Below, piece by piece: positions 44,367 through 52,386 of a stretch of 64,000 bases of DNA. The notes under the pieces are model-generated. The model was not told the DNA's origin, did not search any database, and saw only the letters and a program-made list of their open reading frames with translations. Made by a program: the position numbers and the translations under genes. Source of the DNA: an uncultured Corynebacterium sp. GTDB taxonomy: Bacteria; Actinomycetota; Actinomycetes; Mycobacteriales; Mycobacteriaceae. The stretch is taken from contig NZ_CALLDG010000052.1 of assembly GCF_937999985.1 (NCBI RefSeq), positions 1 to 64,000 of the forward strand. Reading direction: 5' to 3'. Position 1 is the stretch's first letter. Every line of letters begins with the position of its first letter.

Positions 44367-45944
44367 CTAGAGGCTGATCTGGCCAGTGACGATCAGGTAC
44401 AAAGCACCGATGGCGGAGGCGACGATGAGGGCACTGATGATCCACTCGAAGGTGTTGAACACGCGCCCGCCGGCCTTGATGCGGGTGGCGACGTAGACCA
44501 CCAGGCCGGGCACGATCAGCAGCGTGCCGAGCAGGACGAACTGTAGCTCGGCGGCGTACAGCAGCCACAGGGAGTAACCGAAAGCTACGGCACTGATGAG
44601 CAGGTGCCCGCGATTGGTTTTCTTGCTGACCTCGGGGCCGGAGATGTCGAACTTCGAGCCGGCGTCCGGGTGCTTGAATCCGTGGCCACGGGTGGCCAGG
44701 AACAGCAGGTACAGGCTGGAGAACACGTAGGGCACCAGGTACAGGGACGTGGCCAGCTGCACCATCGTGGTGTACGTGGATTCGTTCAGGTAGAAGATGA
44801 TGATGAACGCCTGGATAACCACGGCGGACAGGAACTGCGAGACGTATGGGGCGCCCATGTCGTTGGTGCGTCCAACGGCCTTCGGTAGCAGCCCATCCTG
44901 AGCCATCAGGGTGATCGGTTCGGCACACAGCATCTGCCAGGAGACGTAGGCACCCAGAACGGAGATGCACAGGCCGACGGAGATCAGGCCAGCACCCCAC
45001 GGGCCGACGACGTGCTCCAGGACGGTGCCCATGGAGTTATCGCCCATCGCGGCGAGCTCTTCGCGGGAGACCACGCCGAAGGACAGGAAGCTCACGGCGG
45101 TGAGCAGGAAGAACACGGAGACGAATCCCAGGAAGGTGGCCAGGGAAACATCCTTACGGTGGCGTGCGCGCTTCGAGTAGGTGGAAGCGCCCTCCACGCC
45201 GATGAAGGCCCACACGGTGAACAGCATCATGCCCTTAACCTGGTCGCCGAGGGAAAGCGCCTGGTCCTGGTTCTCACCGAAGGTGGCGGCGCGGCCCCAG
45301 AAGTCGGAGGTGAACACGTCCGTGTTGAAGCCGACGAAGGCCACGAGCACCAGGAACGCCAGGATCGGCAGGATCTTCGCCACTGTGGTGATGACGTTCA
45401 TGATCGCCGCTTGGCGCACGCCGCGGGAAAGAATCAGGAAGATTCCCCAGGTGAGAGCTGATACGCAGATCGACTGCACCAGCGGATGATCGCCGCCGAA
45501 AATGGGGAAGAAGAAGCTCAGGGAGCCGAAGAACAGCGTCGCGTAGCCCACCTGGGCGATGATGGTGCCCAGCCAGTAGCCCCACGCGGAGGCGAAGCCG
45601 ACGAAGTCACCCAGGCCGGCGCGCACGTAAGAGTACACGCCAGAGTCCAGGTGCGGTTTACGCAGTGCTAGAGCCTGGAAGACGTAGGCGATGCACAGCA
45701 TGCCCACGCCGGTGATGCCCCAGCCGATCAGTGCAGCACCCGGCGAGGCGACAGACGCGATGTTCTGCGGCAGCGCGAAAATGCCGGCGCCGACGGTGGA
45801 GCCGATGATCAGGCTGACGAGCGTGCCCATGCGGACGGTGCGTGGGTCGTCCTTGACCAGCACTTCAGCGGTGGAGGCCTGCGGGTGATAAACCTCGGCA
45901 GTCTCCTGAGTATATGGGGTATCCCCATTATTAGAGATATTCAC
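44367..45944 (-). CDS. arcD: Basic amino acid/polyamine antiporter, ArcD-type (APC family)
   Basis: This 525-residue transporter has about 12-13 membrane helices. The first helix carries the APC signature STVGAGIFALPQN, where backbone atoms bind substrate. It resembles the APA-type arginine/ornithine or arginine/agmatine exchangers. No arcABC deiminase genes are adjacent, so it may serve amino acid exchange generally. The start is GTG with TACGGT exactly 7 nt upstream (leaderless). A DtxR-like box overlaps the -35 region. It converges with hspR with no gap. Confidence 0.85.
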   Translation of the reverse strand: MNISNNGDTPYTQETAEVYHPQASTAEVLVKDDPRTVRMGTLVSLIIGSTVGAGIFALPQNIASVASPGAALIGWGITGVGMLCIAYVFQALALRKPHLDSGVYSYVRAGLGDFVGFASAWGYWLGTIIAQVGYATLFFGSLSFFFPIFGGDHPLVQSICVSALTWGIFLILSRGVRQAAIMNVITTVAKILPILAFLVLVAFVGFNTDVFTSDFWGRAATFGENQDQALSLGDQVKGMMLFTVWAFIGVEGASTYSKRARHRKDVSLATFLGFVSVFFLLTAVSFLSFGVVSREELAAMGDNSMGTVLEHVVGPWGAGLISVGLCISVLGAYVSWQMLCAEPITLMAQDGLLPKAVGRTNDMGAPYVSQFLSAVVIQAFIIIFYLNESTYTTMVQLATSLYLVPYVFSSLYLLFLATRGHGFKHPDAGSKFDISGPEVSKKTNRGHLLISAVAFGYSLWLLYAAELQFVLLGTLLIVPGLVVYVATRIKAGGRVFNTFEWIISALIVASAIGALYLIVTGQISL

Positions 45945-45967
45945 GGTTAGTACCGTACAACGTGTCC

Positions 45968-45986
45968 GTTGGTTAGGCCAACCTGC
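45968..45986. promoter_or_regulatory. DtxR-like iron box upstream of the antiporter gene
   Basis: GTTGGTTAGGCCAACCTGC matches the DtxR consensus TTAGGTTAGGCTAACCTAA at the central GGTTAGGCnAACC. It lies where the -35 element of the antiporter promoter should be. Confidence 0.45.
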
Positions 45987-46011
45987 TGCGGTTTTGCGGC
46001 GTTAGCTCTCG

Positions 46012-46523
46012 CTAGTTGTGCTCGGCTGTGCTCGGCTCCCAACCCAGCGCAGGCGCGACGTGGGTAGCGAAGTTCTTCAGTAGGCGAACATTGGCCTCTA
46101 CGCCCAGCTGATTCGGGATAGTGAGCATCAACGTGTCGGTCTCGGCCACTGCGGCGTCATTAAGAAGATCCTCGACGAGCTTGTCGGGTTCACCAATATA
46201 GGTTCGGCCGAAGGCGGAGCTGCTGCGCCTGCAGGTCACCGAAGCTGTCACCGTTGCTCTCGGTGAGGAGGGTGGAGCTCATGAGGTTGACGCCCGCCTG
46301 CCCCGCCCGCTCGGCGGTCTAGGTTGGGGAAATGCGGGAGTACGGGGATGGAGGCGCCGGGCTGGTATATGTGCGGGTATTGCTTCTTTGCCGAGGGGGC
46401 GGTGGCCATGCCTACTCCGCGGATGGCGGCTAGGTGGCGCAGGAAGTGCTCGCGGGCGATGTCGGCGCCTCGGGGGTCGGTGGAGTCGGTGTGGTCGAAG
46501 CTGAGGAATCCGAAGGCTTTCAT
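46012..46523 (-). pseudogene. Decayed LLM-class (luciferase-like) oxidoreductase
   Basis: Three pieces of one protein are readable in order but in broken frames. The N-terminus is MKAFGFLSFDHTD from 46523, an internal piece is AGVNLMSSTLLTES near 46290-46250, and the C-terminus is YIGEPDKLVEDLL up to THVAPALGW. Intact family members are about 330-370 residues; only about 500 bp remain, so at least two frame changes and a large internal deletion have occurred. A copy of the GGCGTCA motif lies in the C-terminal piece (46153). Confidence 0.8.
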
Positions 46524-46613
46524 GGTGCCAGTGCACGAGAACATAGTTGAGGCATCAACTAAGTTCTTGGCTGTGGACTACGGACGATTTTCGGGAAGGG
46601 TAGGAATGTAGTC

Positions 46614-47180
46614 ATGCAAGATACTCGGCGAGGCATGACATTTTCCGCGGACGTGGGGCAGGACCTGTGCGGGGTGAACAGCCTGCATGTACTCGCTACC
46701 GAACAGGGCATACGAGGCATAGGTTTCGCTGGGGAAAATTGGGGTGCGGTGGATGAGCTGGCGGAAGATGCGGCGAGTCGGCATGTAGCGGGGCGGCATG
46801 TAGCGGGGCGGCATGCGGCAGAAGAGCATATAGAGGAGGCCGCAAGGCAGCTGGGGGAGTACTTCGCGGGGGAGCGGCGGGAGTTCACCGTGCCCGTGGA
46901 CTTCAGTGGCTTGACAACTCCCTTCCGGCGCCGGGCGACGGAGGCCCTGGCGCAGATCCCGTACGGGGAGACCATTACGTATGCCCAGCTGGCGGCTCTG
47001 GCGGGCAATCCGCGTGCCGTGCGCGCCGCAGCCTCGGCGTGCGCGCGTAACCCGCTGCCGATCCTGTACCCGTGCCACCGGGTGATCCGCAGCGACGGGA
47101 GCCTCGGCGAGTACCGGGGTGGCGCGGAGACCAAGCGGGCGCTGCTGGAGATGGAGCGCGCGCTAATATCGCGCATTTAG
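46614..47180 (+). CDS. ogt: Methylated-DNA--protein-cysteine methyltransferase
   Basis: This 188-residue suicide DNA-repair protein transfers alkyl groups from O6-alkylguanine to its own cysteine. The active site PCHRVIRSDGSLGEYRGG lies near residue 153 and the helix-turn-helix YAQLAALAGNPRAVRAA before it. Residues 56-66 are encoded by a 15-bp tandem repeat (RHVAG twice, then RHAAE), an unusual insertion in the N-terminal domain. GGTAGGA precedes the ATG. The 3' end overlaps the convergent hydrolase gene by 18 bp. Confidence 0.93.
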   Translation: MQDTRRGMTFSADVGQDLCGVNSLHVLATEQGIRGIGFAGENWGAVDELAEDAASRHVAGRHVAGRHAAEEHIEEAARQLGEYFAGERREFTVPVDFSGLTTPFRRRATEALAQIPYGETITYAQLAALAGNPRAVRAAASACARNPLPILYPCHRVIRSDGSLGEYRGGAETKRALLEMERALISRI

Positions 47181-48509
47181 CTCCGGGGACCACATGTAGG
47201 AACTGTGGGCGTCGGTCTCCCCGCGGCTCATGAGGTAGAGGTCCAGGATTCGGCTCCAGCCGTAGCTGCTCCAGCTGCCGGAGTCAGGGGTGGCGGAGTC
47301 TGGGGTGGCAGAGTCAGGGGCAAAGTCTGGCGACGCGGGGTCCTTGCCGTGCACTCCAAACCCTGGGGTAGTGGTGAGTCGGATCATGTCGCCGGGCACG
47401 TGCTCGTTGATGACCTGGCCGTGGCTACTGTGCTCATCCGGCGACCCATCCGGCGGTGCAATCAGCTTCAGATCCTCGGCATGCTGTGCGTGTACGCCGG
47501 GGCTGCCCCAGAAACGCACCTCGTCGGCGGTGAGCCCCTCGCTGCCTTTCGCCGCGGCCTCCCCGACCACGACCGAACCGTAGCTATAGCCCACCACCTG
47601 CAGTTTTGCGTCAGGGTTTCGCTCACGCAGCTGGCGCTGATGCTCCCGCAGCGCGGTGGCGCCCTCCTTCGCCGGCGCCTGGGAGATCGCGCCGGGCAGA
47701 TCCCCCGGAGCCGAGTAGCCATGCCACGCCACCACCGCCACGTTCCTGCCGTGCACCGCCGCATCCGCAGCCGTCGCCCGAGCCCACGCCTCGGTGCGTA
47801 CAAGCGCGTCCGCATTACTCGACCCCACGCCGCTGACCAGCGTAATCACCTCGTCGGCGCTCTCGACATCACCCACCGTCACCACCGGACCATGCGGCGT
47901 ATCCACCCTCTGTACTGGAGGCAAGTTCTGGGGCCCCTTTATTGATGACGCCCCCTCGACCTCACCGACCCCAGCATCACTTCGGGGTGGCGCGACCGTG
48001 CCACTGATCGCGGAGACTGCGGTGCCGGACACCCGATCCAGCACACTCGCCAGCTGGAGAGCCCCGCGCAGAACATTGGTCAGCACCAGCGCCAGGTTCT
48101 GCGCGGCCTCACCGATGCCGGGTATGAAGGCCAGGTGACGGGCGGAGACCTCCCCGTCCTGGTGCACCGACATTAATGCCCCGCGGGCCAACCCCACGGT
48201 CGTGCGCACTACCGACCGGGTGGGGCCCAGCACGTCGGCGTGGGTGCCCGCCAGCTGGCCGATGGTGCTGCTGCTGAAACCGGCGGTATCCAGTTGGTTC
48301 GCGGCGGAATCGGTGGCGTGGCCGGCGGCGTCCGCGGCCTGCCCGGACCAGTCCGCGCCCCACTTGGCCTGCTCCCGGGCGTTCGCAGCGTGGCGGGATG
48401 TCTTGTCGCCATTGCGGGTGAAGAGGTCGGCGGCGGAGCGCAGGGCCTCTACGTTTGCGGCCTTGAGGGCGTCTACGGTGACTGTGCTGGTAGTTGGTGT
48501 GGCGATCAT
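47163..48509 (-). CDS. WXG-like helical domain fused to a DUF1023 alpha/beta hydrolase
   Basis: This 448-residue protein has a helical N-terminal half (about 1-150) with ADWSGQAAD, a WxG motif like those of type VII (ESX) secretion substrates. The C-terminal DUF1023 hydrolase domain (about 195-400) has the nucleophile elbow VVGYSYGSVVVG near residue 300, a helical lid region and a histidine-containing NEHVPGDM near 370. Its start overlaps the stop of the 108-residue gene by 4 bp (ATGA), so the pair is translationally coupled. The arrangement recalls EspC-like plus DUF1023 pairs thought to be ESX cargo. No ESX machinery gene is in the window. Confidence 0.75.
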   Translation of the reverse strand: MIATPTTSTVTVDALKAANVEALRSAADLFTRNGDKTSRHAANAREQAKWGADWSGQAADAAGHATDSAANQLDTAGFSSSTIGQLAGTHADVLGPTRSVVRTTVGLARGALMSVHQDGEVSARHLAFIPGIGEAAQNLALVLTNVLRGALQLASVLDRVSGTAVSAISGTVAPPRSDAGVGEVEGASSIKGPQNLPPVQRVDTPHGPVVTVGDVESADEVITLVSGVGSSNADALVRTEAWARATAADAAVHGRNVAVVAWHGYSAPGDLPGAISQAPAKEGATALREHQRQLRERNPDAKLQVVGYSYGSVVVGEAAAKGSEGLTADEVRFWGSPGVHAQHAEDLKLIAPPDGSPDEHSSHGQVINEHVPGDMIRLTTTPGFGVHGKDPASPDFAPDSATPDSATPDSGSWSSYGWSRILDLYLMSRGETDAHSSYMWSPELNARY

Positions 48510-48832
48510 CGGCCGGCCCCCGCAAAGGCATCCGAGCCGTCGGTGTCGGCGACGGTTACATTCTCGGCGTACACGCCGATGGTGCGGCTCATGTTCGACA
48601 GTTGGCGGCCGAACCCCGTGAAGGCCGCGTGGAGCCTGTCGGCGGCTGTGGCGATGGCCCGCGTGGTGGCTCCGCCCGGAATGTCCGGTGCGGAAGCGTT
48701 GGCCACCGAATAGCCCGCCGAGGCGCACTGCACTCCGTCCTCGTTAATCACCTCGCAGCGCCCGTGGACTGCTGCTGTATCCAGCGCCATCGTGTCCAAA
48801 TAGTCCAAAAATCCCATCGTCGAATAGTTCAC
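48506..48832 (-). CDS. Small WXG100/EspC-like protein (type VII secretion target-like)
   Basis: This 108-residue protein without a signal peptide has a C-terminal helical part (AIATAADRLHAAFTGFGRQL) and a central cysteine-containing loop. Size, helical content and coupling to the DUF1023 gene suggest an EspC/DUF2580-type partner. The GTG at 48832 has AGGGGG 8 nt upstream; an ATG at 48817 would be five codons shorter. Family assignment is tentative because no WxG is seen in this protein itself. Confidence 0.55.
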   Translation of the reverse strand: MNYSTMGFLDYLDTMALDTAAVHGRCEVINEDGVQCASAGYSVANASAPDIPGGATTRAIATAADRLHAAFTGFGRQLSNMSRTIGVYAENVTVADTDGSDAFAGAGR

Positions 48833-48890
48833 GTGCTTACCCCCTGGAGATCGCGACCTGCTTTCTGGGAGTGAGTGTAGGGAGGCTAGG

Positions 48891-48914
48891 GGCGTCAAAA
48901 AAGAAAAATTTTTC
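48891..48914 (+). repeat. Copy of the GGCGTCA/A-rich motif upstream of the nitrilase gene
   Basis: GGCGTCAAAAAAGAAAAAT runs into a perfect palindrome GAAAAATTTTTC (48903-48914). One of the dispersed copies described in the findings, here next to two DnaA boxes. Confidence 0.45.
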
Positions 48915-48918
48915 GGGG

Positions 48919-48945
48919 CTGTGGATAACTCAGCTTTATCCACAG
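48919..48945. promoter_or_regulatory. Two consensus DnaA boxes in inverted orientation
   Basis: CTGTGGATAA (48919-48928) and TTATCCACAG (48936-48945) are perfect inverted repeats around 7 bp, and each contains the consensus DnaA box TTATCCACA. They lie 64 bp before the nitrilase start. Either a DnaA-binding locus or a hairpin; there is no T-run. Confidence 0.6.
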
Positions 48946-49008
48946 GGCGGCCATCGCGGCGCTGCCAAAAGGGGGCGCGATGTCGGCAATGTCGCTAGGG
49001 TGGACTGT

Positions 49009-49935
49009 ATGCGTATCGCTGTCATCCAGATGAAAGCCGAACCGAACGTGGAAGCCAACCTGGCTCGCATCCTGAAGTACATCGCGTCCGGTGCGGCAAA
49101 TGGTGCCGACCTGGTCGTCTTCCCCGAGGCGGCCATGTTCCCCTTCGATAGCGGGCGGCTGGATACCGTCGCCCAACCGCTGGATGGGCCCTTCGCCCAG
49201 GCGATTATCGACACGGCCAAGAAGCACGGCACCACCGCCGTTGTCGGCATGTTCACCCCGGCCGATACGGTCTACCGCACCCCGAGCGGGCAGCTGGTGG
49301 AGGAGCAGCCCAGCGACTCCCCGGAGGCCAACCAGTTCCGCCGCGTGAACAACACCCTGCTGGTTGCCGGACCGGACTACGTGACGCACTACGACAAGAT
49401 CCACACCTACGATGCCTTCGGCTACCGCGAGTCCGATACCGTCAAGCCGGGTAAGCGCCGGGTGGTTATCGACGTCGGTGGCGTGGGAGTGGGGCTGGCC
49501 ACCTGCTACGACATCCGCTTCCCTGGCCACTTCGTGGCGATGGCAGCGGCGGGCGCAAAGGTGATGGTTGTGCCCTCCAGCTGGGCTGATGGTCCAGGCA
49601 AGCTGGAGCAGTGGCGCGAACTCACCGCGGCCCGCGCGCTGGATTCCGCCAGCTACCTAATCGCTGCGGGCATGGCACGCCCGGGCTCTCCGGAGCGCTA
49701 CGGTACTGCGGATGGCCCCACCGGCATCGGCCACTCCGTGGCGATCGGCCCGAACGGCGCCCGGCTGGCGGAGACCGGCTACGCCGCCCAGGTGCTGACC
49801 ATCGACATCGACCCGAACTACGTGGACAAGGTTCGCAAGAACCTGCCCGTACTGGAAGGCCACCACACCGACCGTGAGCTCGGCGTGGGGGTCGATCTGG
49901 TCGGTGACGTGGAGGAAGCTCAGCAGCTGAAGTAG
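49009..49935 (+). CDS. Carbon-nitrogen (nitrilase) family hydrolase
   Basis: This 308-residue enzyme has the complete Glu-Lys-Cys triad: VVFPEAAMFP, HYDKIHTYDAFG and LATCYDIRFP. It resembles Nit1-type omega-amidases/deaminated glutathione amidases, which repair transaminated metabolites, but the substrate cannot be fixed from sequence. TAGGGT lies exactly 7 nt before the ATG at 49009, so a leaderless start is preferred over longer frames upstream. Confidence 0.85.
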   Translation: MRIAVIQMKAEPNVEANLARILKYIASGAANGADLVVFPEAAMFPFDSGRLDTVAQPLDGPFAQAIIDTAKKHGTTAVVGMFTPADTVYRTPSGQLVEEQPSDSPEANQFRRVNNTLLVAGPDYVTHYDKIHTYDAFGYRESDTVKPGKRRVVIDVGGVGVGLATCYDIRFPGHFVAMAAAGAKVMVVPSSWADGPGKLEQWRELTAARALDSASYLIAAGMARPGSPERYGTADGPTGIGHSVAIGPNGARLAETGYAAQVLTIDIDPNYVDKVRKNLPVLEGHHTDRELGVGVDLVGDVEEAQQLK

Positions 49936-49940
49936 CTGAA

Positions 49941-51116
49941 TTAGTTAGGCACGTCGAAACGCAGCTGCTCGCGGTTCGCACCAGCGCGGAGGAAAGCCTC
50001 CACGGTGTGGCGCTTCATCTCCGGTCCACCCGTGATCAGCACCTCGGCATCGCGCCACGAACCGCGCTCGGCGGCCACATCCCCCACCAGGCCGCGCGCC
50101 GTGTAAGCCTCGAAGTTCTCCGGGGCGGGCGCATCCTCCTGCACCACCAGGTACAAATCCAGCCAATCGAAGGCATCCTCGAAGCCCACCAGACCCTGCC
50201 ACTCGTAAAGCTCATCAGGGTTCTGCGCGCCGAAGAACAGCTGCACCATCGGCGGGCGCTCCTCTGACTGGATGAGGTCCAGCAGGATAGCCCGCACCGG
50301 CGCCAGACCCGTGGACCCGGCCACCATCACCACCGGCTTCTCGCCGGAAATCTGCAGGTCGCCATATGGATTGGCTACCACCCACTGCTCGCCGGGCTGG
50401 GAGCCCTCCACGATCGCGCGAGAAAACGGCCCGACGGCGCGGACGTGAAACTCCACCAAACCGTCCTCGTTAAAAGGAATCGCCGGGGAAAGCGCCCGCC
50501 ACAGCTGCGGAGTATGCGGCGTGCGGACCTCCACATGCTGGCCGGACCAATACGGCAACGGCGGATCCATCTGCGTGCGGATCACGGCGATGGCGTCACA
50601 AGGATGAAGCACCTCGAGCACCTGTGCGGCCGAGGTCGCAGGCACGTCGGCTTCCTCGTCCTCGAGCGCACCGTAGGCAAGCAAGCTACATCCGAGGTTG
50701 ATTGTGTCGCTGAGCTTTTTTGTGACGCCCATATACTCCCCAACAGCCTCCACCAACGCGGACTCTAGCGCCTCATAATGCTGAGAACCCACGCCGAACT
50801 TTCGGAAATCCTTGCCGGTAGCGACCAAGAACTCGGCTTGGTCGGTGGCGAACTCACCGCCGGGGGTGATGCCGCGCAGGACGAAGCGGATGGTGCGGTC
50901 CAGGTAGGCCTCGTCCAGCTCCATCGTCTGAGCGAAATCCGGGGTGGGGTTGGCGTACTCGGCGCCCGCGACGTGCGGGAAGTGCACGGTCATGGGCTTG
51001 GGATCCATTGCGTGCAGCTTTGCGCGGGTGAGCTGGACCAGGTCGTGGCGGTGTTCTTCGACGAGTGCGAGCAGCTCTGCGAAGGTGTAGTCGTCGGACG
51101 AAGAGTGGCGTGCCAC
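49941..51116 (-). CDS. Type II flavohemoglobin-like protein (globin plus FAD/NAD reductase, Rv0385-like)
   Basis: This protein of about 391 residues has a globin-like N-terminal domain (about 1-140, with FRKFGVGSQHYEALESAL) and an FNR-type reductase domain. The NAD-binding site is GSTGLAPVRAILLDL and the C-terminal part includes LITGGPEMKRHTVEAFL. The usual FAD signature RxYS is replaced by WRALSPA, consistent with type II flavohemoglobins, which differ from NO-dioxygenase types in cofactor binding. The GTG at 51116 (AAGGAG 11 nt upstream) is preferred; a TTG at 51158 would add 14 residues. Confidence 0.7.
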   Translation of the reverse strand: MARHSSSDDYTFAELLALVEEHRHDLVQLTRAKLHAMDPKPMTVHFPHVAGAEYANPTPDFAQTMELDEAYLDRTIRFVLRGITPGGEFATDQAEFLVATGKDFRKFGVGSQHYEALESALVEAVGEYMGVTKKLSDTINLGCSLLAYGALEDEEADVPATSAAQVLEVLHPCDAIAVIRTQMDPPLPYWSGQHVEVRTPHTPQLWRALSPAIPFNEDGLVEFHVRAVGPFSRAIVEGSQPGEQWVVANPYGDLQISGEKPVVMVAGSTGLAPVRAILLDLIQSEERPPMVQLFFGAQNPDELYEWQGLVGFEDAFDWLDLYLVVQEDAPAPENFEAYTARGLVGDVAAERGSWRDAEVLITGGPEMKRHTVEAFLRAGANREQLRFDVPN

Positions 51117-51221
51117 GGACTCGAAGTCTCCTTGTTCTACAGGGGCGGGCTGAGGCAACCGGGTGAGGGGCCGGTTGGTTGCTCCTCATTGTCGCACCCG
51201 AACCTGTGAATTGGAACTCCC

Positions 51222-52325
51222 CTATTGGAAAGCAGGATTGCCGAGCTGCTGTGGGGCAGTGTGGTACTCGATTGGGGTATCGGAGAAGTTGATTGGGTTG
51301 CGAACGCTGCGCATGCCTTCGACCTCGACGATGGGATCCAGGCCTAAGGATTCTGCGAACTCGAAGGCCTGCTTGATGTTGTTCACCGGGCCAGCGGGAA
51401 CCCCGGCAGCGCGTAGCTTCTGGAACCACTCCTGGGCGCCGGCCTTAGCCAACGCACCTTCGATGATCTCCGCCAACTCGGCACGGTGAGCGACACGGTC
51501 GCTGTTGGTGGCGAACCGGGCGTCATCAATAAGCTCCTCGAGCCCCAGCACCCGACAGGTCCGGTGGTACAGCGAGTCGTTGCCCGCGGCGATGGCGAGA
51601 TCGCCCTCCTGGGTCTTAAAGACCTGGTAGGGGGCGATGGAAGGGTGAGTGTTGCCCATCGCCTTGCCGATGACGCCCGCACCGACGAACGCGCTGGCTT
51701 GGTTGGCCAGGGAGGACAGCAGGGTGTGCAGCAGGTTGATTTCGATGTGCTGGCCCTTGCCGGTGGAGGTGCGGGAATGCAGGGCGGCGAGGATGCCCAT
51801 GCCCATGTGCAGGCCGGTGAGGACATCCACCAGCGCCACGCCGACCTTGACGGGGTGGCCCTCCTCGCCGTTGATGGACATGAGCCCACCGACGGCCTGC
51901 ACCATCAGGTCGTAGCCGCCGATGTCCGCGCCCTTGCCGGAACCAAAACCGGAGAGGGAGGCGTAGACCAGGCCCTCGTTGTGCTGGCGGAGCGTTTCAT
52001 AGTCCAGCCCCATGCGCTCCATCGTGCCGGGGCGGAAGTTCTCCACCAGGATGTCGGCTTCCGCGGCGATACGGCGGGCCTGCTCGCGGCCCTCGTCGGT
52101 GGAGAGGTCGATCTCCACGGACTTCTTGTTGCGGTTTACGCCGGCGAAGTAGGTGGACATGCCCTGCGTGTTAACGGGCGGCGCCCACGAGCGAGTGTCG
52201 TCGCCGACGCCCGGACGCTCGATCTTGATGACCTGCGCGCCCATGTCCGCCAGCATCATGGTCGCGTAGGGGCCGGCGAGGACGCGGGAGAAATCGGCCA
52301 CGACGATGCCTTCGAGGGGGCCCAT
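51222..52325 (-). CDS. Family III CoA-transferase (CaiB/BaiF), probably glutarate CoA-transferase
   Basis: This 367-residue enzyme transfers CoA between carboxylic acids through a catalytic aspartate. The first motif is VVADFSRVLAGPYATMMLADMG and the family block ENFRPGTMERMGLDYE follows. AAAGGA precedes the ATG. It sits 61 bp downstream of a glutaryl-CoA dehydrogenase gene, the same pair as in glutarate-degrading gcdHG loci, so activation of glutarate to glutaryl-CoA is the favoured role. Confidence 0.78.
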   Translation of the reverse strand: MGPLEGIVVADFSRVLAGPYATMMLADMGAQVIKIERPGVGDDTRSWAPPVNTQGMSTYFAGVNRNKKSVEIDLSTDEGREQARRIAAEADILVENFRPGTMERMGLDYETLRQHNEGLVYASLSGFGSGKGADIGGYDLMVQAVGGLMSINGEEGHPVKVGVALVDVLTGLHMGMGILAALHSRTSTGKGQHIEINLLHTLLSSLANQASAFVGAGVIGKAMGNTHPSIAPYQVFKTQEGDLAIAAGNDSLYHRTCRVLGLEELIDDARFATNSDRVAHRAELAEIIEGALAKAGAQEWFQKLRAAGVPAGPVNNIKQAFEFAESLGLDPIVEVEGMRSVRNPINFSDTPIEYHTAPQQLGNPAFQ

Positions 52326-52386
52326 AGGTTCCTTTCTGGTTGGGGAAGGGTTGGGAGGGTTGGGGTGGGGTGGGGTGCGCGGAGGT

